DNA from: Brevibacillus migulae
GTDB taxonomy: Bacteria > Bacillota > Bacilli > Brevibacillales > Brevibacillaceae
Assembly: GCF_004521915.1 (NCBI RefSeq)
Contig: NZ_SDKD01000002.1
Span: 862-64,861, forward strand
Direction: 5' to 3'
DNA: 64,000 bases
A program made the translations under genes and the position numbers. The notes beneath the pieces were generated by a model. It saw only the letters and a list, made by a program, of their open reading frames with translations. It searched no databases and was not told where the DNA came from. Numbering within the stretch: position 1 is the first letter of the stretch; each line of letters opens with the position of its first letter. This document shows positions 62,203 to 64,000 of the stretch, one piece after another.

Positions 62203-62712
62203 ATGGAGTCTTATATAGGAGAAATTCGTATGTTTGCTGGTAATTTTGCCCCGGCAGGTTGGGCGCTTTGCAATGGTCAACTCCTTTCTATATCTGAAAA
62301 CGAACCTCTTTTTATGCTGTTAGGCACAACTTATGGCGGGGATGGGCAGACAACTTTTGCACTGCCGGATCTGCGCGGCCGCATTCCCATCCATACAGGG
62401 CAAAACCCGCGTTCAGGCACCAGCTTTGCACTCGGACAGATGGGTGGGACGGAAACGGTCACCTTGACTACTGGCCAACTCCCTATGCATACGCATGTGC
62501 CTCTAGCAGCCTCAACAGGTACGAGCAATTCGCCTGCGGGATCCTATTGGGCTGGTGAACTCAGTATCTATTCAACCGAAGCACCGGATGGACAAATGGA
62601 TCCTGCTTTGCTGGGATCTACAGGAGGCGGCCAACCGCATGACAACGTGATGCCTTATACAGCGGTGAATTTCATTATTTCCTTGTACGGTATCTATCCG
62701 AGCCAAAACTAG
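62203..62712 (+). CDS. Phage tail-collar-domain protein 1
   Basis: This 169-residue protein has the collar fold of COG4675 ('microcystin-dependent protein' MdpB): 'GEIRMFAGNFAPAGWALCNG' (about 5-24), 'LGTTYGGDGQTTFALPDLRG' (about 46-65), 'LPMHTHVP' and the C-terminal 'NFIISLYGIYPS'. In phages this domain ends the tail fibre. No signal peptide is present. It is followed by two paralogues, each with its own strong ribosome site. There are no other tail genes, so it is not a prophage fragment in the usual sense. Confidence 0.85.
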   Translation: MESYIGEIRMFAGNFAPAGWALCNGQLLSISENEPLFMLLGTTYGGDGQTTFALPDLRGRIPIHTGQNPRSGTSFALGQMGGTETVTLTTGQLPMHTHVPLAASTGTSNSPAGSYWAGELSIYSTEAPDGQMDPALLGSTGGGQPHDNVMPYTAVNFIISLYGIYPSQN

Positions 62713-62747
62713 ATCGTTCCTTGAACGCTAAAAGGAGGTTTCCAAAT

Positions 62748-63245
62748 ATGTCTGAACCGTTTCTCGGAGAAATTCAAATGTTCCCTTATGGCTTTGTGCC
62801 ACGCGGCTGGGCCCCTTGCGATGGCTCACTGATGCCGATTAACCAAAATCAACCGCTGTTTGCTTTGCTTGGCACGACATATGGTGGTGACGGGATGACC
62901 ACATTCGCGCTTCCGGATCTTCGTGGCCGCGTGCCCGTACATGTTGGAGAAGGAATCACATTGGGACAAGCAGGTGGGGAAGAAAATCATCAATTAAACG
63001 TACAGGAGATGCCCATGCATACGCATACAGCCAGGGCTTCGGAAGCAGCTGCAACAACAAAAGTAGCAGCAGGTAACAGCTGGGCCAAAACGTCGACTCA
63101 TGTTTATGCTGCCGGCGCGAATGGCCAGATGAGTTCATCAGCAATCGCTCCAACGGGAAGCGGACAAGCACATGCCAACATGCAGCCGTATACGGTATTT
63201 CGTTTTTGCATCGCCATTCAAGGTATTTTCCCATCCAGAGATTAA
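62748..63245 (+). CDS. Phage tail-collar-domain protein 2
   Basis: This protein of about 165 residues is a paralogue of its neighbours: 'GEIQMFPYGFVPRGWAPCDG', 'GTTYGGDGMTTFALPDLRG', 'MPMHTHTA' and the C-terminal 'FRFCIAIQGIFPSRD'. AAAGGAGG lies seven bases before ATG 62748; the longer frame is not needed. The middle insert after the HTH motif (about 95-135) differs from the other two and is where ligand specificity would lie. Confidence 0.85.
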   Translation: MSEPFLGEIQMFPYGFVPRGWAPCDGSLMPINQNQPLFALLGTTYGGDGMTTFALPDLRGRVPVHVGEGITLGQAGGEENHQLNVQEMPMHTHTARASEAAATTKVAAGNSWAKTSTHVYAAGANGQMSSSAIAPTGSGQAHANMQPYTVFRFCIAIQGIFPSRD

Positions 63246-63259
63246 AAGGAGGAAATCAG

Positions 63260-63784
63260 ATGTCTGATCCATTTATTGGCGAAATCCGCATGTTTGCCGG
63301 AAATTTCCCCCCGAAAGGCTGGGCGTTTTGCAATGGGCAGCTCTTGTCGATCAGTCAAAATACAGCTTTATATTCCATTTTAGGAACACAATATGGTGGA
63401 GATGGGAAGACCAATTTCGCACTTCCAAATCTAAAGGGATCTGCTCCTATGCATCCTGGAGCAGGACCAGGACTGTCACCCCGAGGCATTGGTGAAAAAG
63501 GCGGTTCGCCAAGCGTAACACTAACTTTGGCGCAGATGCCTCCTCATAACCATCAAGTACAAGAGAAGGCTACTGCCAATGTGACTAGTCCGATTGGCGC
63601 TGTTTGGGCGAATAACAGCCGCTTCGGTGAAAACATTTATGCGAGCGAACCTGACGGCGTGACCTCAATGAATCAGGCGGCGTTATCCCAGGCGGGCGAA
63701 AATGCCCCTCACAATAACATGCAACCTTATCTTGGAGTGAATTTTATTATCTCTTTACAGGGTGTCTTCCCTTCGAGAGGATAA
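63260..63784 (+). CDS. Phage tail-collar-domain protein 3
   Basis: This protein of about 174 residues is the third paralogue: 'GEIRMFAGNFPPKGWAFCNG', 'GTQYGGDGKTNFALPNLKG', 'MPPHNHQV' and 'FIISLQGVFPSRG'. It is closest to protein 1 at both ends. AAAGGAGG precedes ATG 63260. It closes the unit, 14 bases after protein 2. Confidence 0.85.
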   Translation: MSDPFIGEIRMFAGNFPPKGWAFCNGQLLSISQNTALYSILGTQYGGDGKTNFALPNLKGSAPMHPGAGPGLSPRGIGEKGGSPSVTLTLAQMPPHNHQVQEKATANVTSPIGAVWANNSRFGENIYASEPDGVTSMNQAALSQAGENAPHNNMQPYLGVNFIISLQGVFPSRG

Positions 63785-63900
63785 CCTACTGTAAGAAAAG
63801 CTCACCTTATGTGGTTTCCTGCTCTTTTCTTGTTTTCTCGGTTATCCCGACTTGATCGCTCGCCTACTTCGCTGGTGAGTCGTTCTATAAGCCTACTCAT

Positions 63901-63933
63901 GAAAATGGGTGCGGACTCACCGCGCCCATTTTC
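63901..63933. terminator. Hairpin after the collar genes
   Basis: GAAAATGGGTGCG and CGCGCCCATTTTC pair at 12 of 13 positions around a 7-base loop. There is no clear T-run, so direction is uncertain; it may end the collar transcript or the gene entering from the right. Confidence 0.5.
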
Positions 63934-63953
63934 CCTCTCGTCTGTACCGTATC

Positions 63954-64000
63954 CTACCGCTCTTCCATCACCAGTTTGATCCCGAGGAGGATCAGCATGC
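63954..64000 (-). CDS. Possible C-terminal end of a membrane protein (partial)
   Basis: Reading in from the right edge, the minus strand gives MLILLGIKLVMEER then TAG. A hydrophobic helix with a short charged tail is typical of the ends of MntP/YtaF-type membrane proteins. Alternatively, on the plus strand GAGGAGG is placed six bases before ATG at 63997 and could begin a gene. The fragment is too short to decide. Confidence 0.3.
   Translation of the reverse strand, partial: MLILLGIKLVMEER

Noticed and set aside
62203..63784. Part of a prophage or contractile tail particle
   Set aside because: Only the collar domain is phage-like. No tube, sheath, tape-measure, baseplate, holin, endolysin, portal or integrase gene is present, and the genes before them are chromosomal in type.
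1..64000. CRISPR array, rRNA operon or intact insertion sequence
   Set aside because: No regularly spaced direct repeats, rRNA sequence or transposase-like protein was recognised.

Overview
The window reads as chromosomal DNA of an aerobic, endospore-forming Firmicute, most like Brevibacillus or a close Paenibacillaceae relative (inferred from gene content, not from a search). Spore genes are scattered through it: two small coat proteins, a YhcN/YlaJ lipoprotein, spore photoproduct lyase and sspH. Strong AGGAGG-type ribosome sites, MntR and BirA operators and a DegU/LiaR-style two-component pair fit the same group. There is no rRNA and no CRISPR array. I see one tRNA (Ser-UGA) and no recognisable intact transposase or prophage.

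Layout. 1-4.3 kb: membrane glycosyltransferase, coat proteins, a TIGR01212 radical SAM protein, a glycerophosphodiesterase and a 31-residue membrane peptide. 4.4-13.8 kb: an amino-acid catabolic block equivalent to Bacillus subtilis yodP-yodQ-yodR-yodS-yodT (beta-lysine N-acetyltransferase, deacylase, CoA-transferase pair, class III aminotransferase), extended by a GABA-type aminotransferase and an aldehyde dehydrogenase and carrying a PucR regulator; the usual partner kamA is absent. 13.9-21.4 kb: tRNA-Ser, a TetR/MFS efflux pair with two matching operators, a copper-amine-oxidase-type stalk protein, a spore lipoprotein, a TetR/HlyD/ABC-2 export operon without an ATPase, and a YpuI protein. 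21.4-30.8 kb: oxidoreductase, subtilase, MsmX-type ATPase, CdaR/PucR regulator, phosphoesterase, acsA and ycgR-ycgQ. 30.8-38.8 kb: an orphan ComP-like kinase, the mntABCD manganese transporter behind two MntR boxes, and a NarL-type two-component pair. 38.8-47.8 kb: thiD, a DUF4179/DUF5643-like protein, splB with a small upstream gene, dps, a cysteine synthase, two deoxynucleoside kinases, sspH with an apparent ATC start, a frameshifted DUF1272 gene and an amino-acid permease. 47.8-49.0 kb: an AT-rich lipoprotein gene enclosed by 45-bp inverted repeats. 49.0-57.0 kb: bioY with a BirA box, hutUIG (no hutH), a methyltransferase, a pterin-dehydratase-like protein, yczE and a cupin. 57.4-63.8 kb: a 1403-residue secreted Ig/cadherin repeat protein, a GNAT acetyltransferase and three tandem phage-collar-type proteins.

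The most unusual parts are the adhesin/GNAT/triple-collar block, the inverted-repeat cassette, a 60-bp intergenic repeat found twice, and several small lesions or oddities (sspH start, DUF1272 frameshift, degenerate pterin dehydratase site). All assignments come from reading motifs and lengths; no database search was possible.
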